Shown in pieces: positions 13,392 to 14,351 of a stretch of 14,351 bases of DNA; within the stretch, counting starts at the first letter, position 1; the number at the start of each line of letters is the position of its first letter. Source of the stretch: an uncultured Helicobacteraceae bacterium (GTDB lineage: Bacteria > Campylobacterota > Campylobacteria > Campylobacterales > UBA6016); assembly GCA_937973585.1 (NCBI GenBank), contig CALJKN010000026.1:1-14351 (forward strand). Reading direction: 5' to 3'. The position numbers were made by a program, and so were the translations under genes. The notes under the pieces were generated by a model. It worked only from the letters and a program-made list of their open reading frames with translations, did no database searches and was not told the origin of the DNA.

Positions 13392-14045
13392 ATGTCTGAT
13401 TTGAAAGAGTTTGAAGAGTTGGAAAAAGATATTTGTGCTTTTGCGAAAGAAATGCATGGCAAAGAACATAAAGTACATTACGAAGGGCCATTTATAACCG
13501 GCAAACTGGAGAATCCGAAGATACTTTTTTTGAGTATAAATCCGGGCGGTGGCGATGAAACTGTTACAAAGAATGACTTCAAAAAAGTAAAATTTAAACA
13601 TTTAGATGAAAGGTATCCACTGGCAAAAGAACTTGAGTATATTTTTGGCAGAAATATATTGGAAAACTCTTGCGAAACATATATGGAATCGTTTTTTGCG
13701 ACCGTAGGCAAAACAGCGCTCAACGAACTATTGGCACGCTTTGACAAAGAAAGCAGAAAAGAGCATGACGAACTGTGCGAAAAGATGCTAGAACTAGCCT
13801 TGGAAACAAAACCAAAAATGATAGTAATCATTGGGGTTGGAAATTTTGACTATTTTTGCCACAATAATAACCTAGAGTGGAATAGGAATAATGAAAAGCT
13901 AGTTAGCAAAAGAAGGTATTTGCTATCAACGGAATACAATGGCATACCTGTTTACGGCATTATTCATTTGAGCGGAGCACGCCCAAGCAATGCAATGAAA
14001 GACGAATTGCAGAGGTTTTTCGCCGAAAAAATATCAAAAAACTAA
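13392..14045 (+). CDS. Uracil-DNA-glycosylase-superfamily-like protein (function unproven)
   Basis: 217 residues from ATG 13392, chosen because AAGGGGTGAA lies 5 nt upstream; an in-frame ATG at 13368 has no such site. I do not recognise a characterised family. Three spaced motifs resemble the UDG fold: a beta strand ending in Asn50-Pro-Gly-Gly (ILFLSINPGGGD, like the GxNPG motif I), a central strand ending in glycine (KMIVIIGVGNFDYF, 142-155), and His192-Leu-Ser near the C-terminus (YGIIHLSGARPSN, like the HPS motif). In known UDGs these form the uracil pocket and the catalytic histidine loop. Here Leu replaces Pro in HPS, and the region between is long and charged. Function may be base excision or something else using the same fold. 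Base composition looks more A+T-rich than hisD or fba. Confidence 0.72.
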   Translation: MSDLKEFEELEKDICAFAKEMHGKEHKVHYEGPFITGKLENPKILFLSINPGGGDETVTKNDFKKVKFKHLDERYPLAKELEYIFGRNILENSCETYMESFFATVGKTALNELLARFDKESRKEHDELCEKMLELALETKPKMIVIIGVGNFDYFCHNNNLEWNRNNEKLVSKRRYLLSTEYNGIPVYGIIHLSGARPSNAMKDELQRFFAEKISKN

Positions 14046-14351
14046 CTACACTTTTATTTTGATAGCCGTATCTAACACACCAAGCAGCACATGTGGGTTT
14101 TCGTCAGTTATGTGATACGGTAGCGGCTTACAAAACTCTCTTAAAACCGATATACACTCTTTGTCGCCTCGAAACTGCGCCCACATGGCGGCTGTCCAGC
14201 CGTCGTTGTCTACCACTGTCAAGGAAGCTCTGTTTTGCAGTAAAAGTCTTGCCATTTTAGCGTCAGCTATAGCTATGGCGTGCATCAGCGGAGTCATTCC
14301 GGCTTTGTCCGGTTGATTTACAGATACGCCAAGCAAAATATAGAGCCTTAC
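14046..14351 (-). CDS. Ankyrin-repeat protein, 3' part (5' end beyond window)
   Basis: The frame is open through the right edge of the window (codons GTA AGG CTC TAT ATT before TTG 14336). The residues VRLYILLGVSVNQPDKAGMT form the end of one ankyrin unit and the start of the next, so the gene clearly begins outside the window rather than at the TTG. Visible repeats are DKAGMTPLMHAIAIADAKMA, then LLLQNRASLTVVDNDGWTAA with MWAQFRGDKECISVL, which match the consensus for a beta-turn followed by two helices. The tail (KPLPYHITDENPHVLLGVLD) is non-repeat. Ankyrin arrays mediate protein-protein binding and the target is unknown. Its TAG stop abuts the TAA of the convergent UDG-like gene with no base between. 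Confidence 0.82.
   Translation of the reverse strand, partial: VRLYILLGVSVNQPDKAGMTPLMHAIAIADAKMARLLLQNRASLTVVDNDGWTAAMWAQFRGDKECISVLREFCKPLPYHITDENPHVLLGVLDTAIKIKV

Noticed and set aside
13478..13831. 117-codon minus-strand frame opposite the UDG-like gene
   Set aside because: Serine-rich antisense shadow with no upstream translation signal; the plus-strand gene has a good ribosome-binding site and recognisable motifs.

Overview
The window looks like a chromosomal segment of a Campylobacterota (Epsilonproteobacteria) bacterium. The strongest argument is gene order. Read on the minus strand, rpsB, tsf, an ABC ATPase, fliR, a highly acidic ChePep-like protein, gmk and the start of tatA follow one another as in Campylobacter jejuni Cj1182c-Cj1176c (from memory). 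The PEB4-type isomerase next to class II fructose-bisphosphate aldolase (Cj0596-Cj0597 in C. jejuni) and the Csd4/Csd6-type cell-shape enzymes are further signatures of the phylum. I cannot name the genus.

Layout. Positions 1-8461 are entirely minus-strand. The left block (about 5700 down to 1) encodes translation (S2, EF-Ts), an orphan LolD-like ATPase, a flagellar export component (FliR), a chemotaxis regulator (ChePep), guanylate kinase and TatA. Most junctions are tight (TAATG or ATGA overlaps, or short spacers), which suggests one long transcription unit. It has an internal palindrome-rich spacer (3724-3846) and a structured leader before rpsB (5620-5705). The second minus-strand unit (8461 down to 5731) is an L,D-transpeptidase/carboxypeptidase, then a Csd4-type D,L-carboxypeptidase, then Bcp peroxiredoxin. 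The first two are peptidoglycan-trimming enzymes of the kind that set helical cell shape, and they are packed 4 nt apart. A divergent promoter region (8462-8629) separates this unit from peb4-fba on the plus strand. A separately promoted hisD follows and ends in a strong intrinsic terminator.

The right end (12018-14351) is more accessory in character. It holds a minus-strand pair of envelope proteins (a DUF2628-like membrane protein and a small exported two-cysteine protein), a plus-strand pair (a gamma-glutamylcyclotransferase-like protein and a protein with uracil-DNA-glycosylase-superfamily-like motifs), and the 3' part of an ankyrin-repeat gene that runs off the window.

No rRNA, tRNA, CRISPR array, insertion sequence or prophage gene was seen. 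No gene-free stretch exceeds about 170 bases. The most unusual things are the three-helix RNA predicted upstream of rpsB, the palindrome cluster after tsf, the joined cell-shape operon with a canonical HxxE zinc motif in its Csd4, and the UDG-like protein. I found no clear multi-gene defence or otherwise new system.
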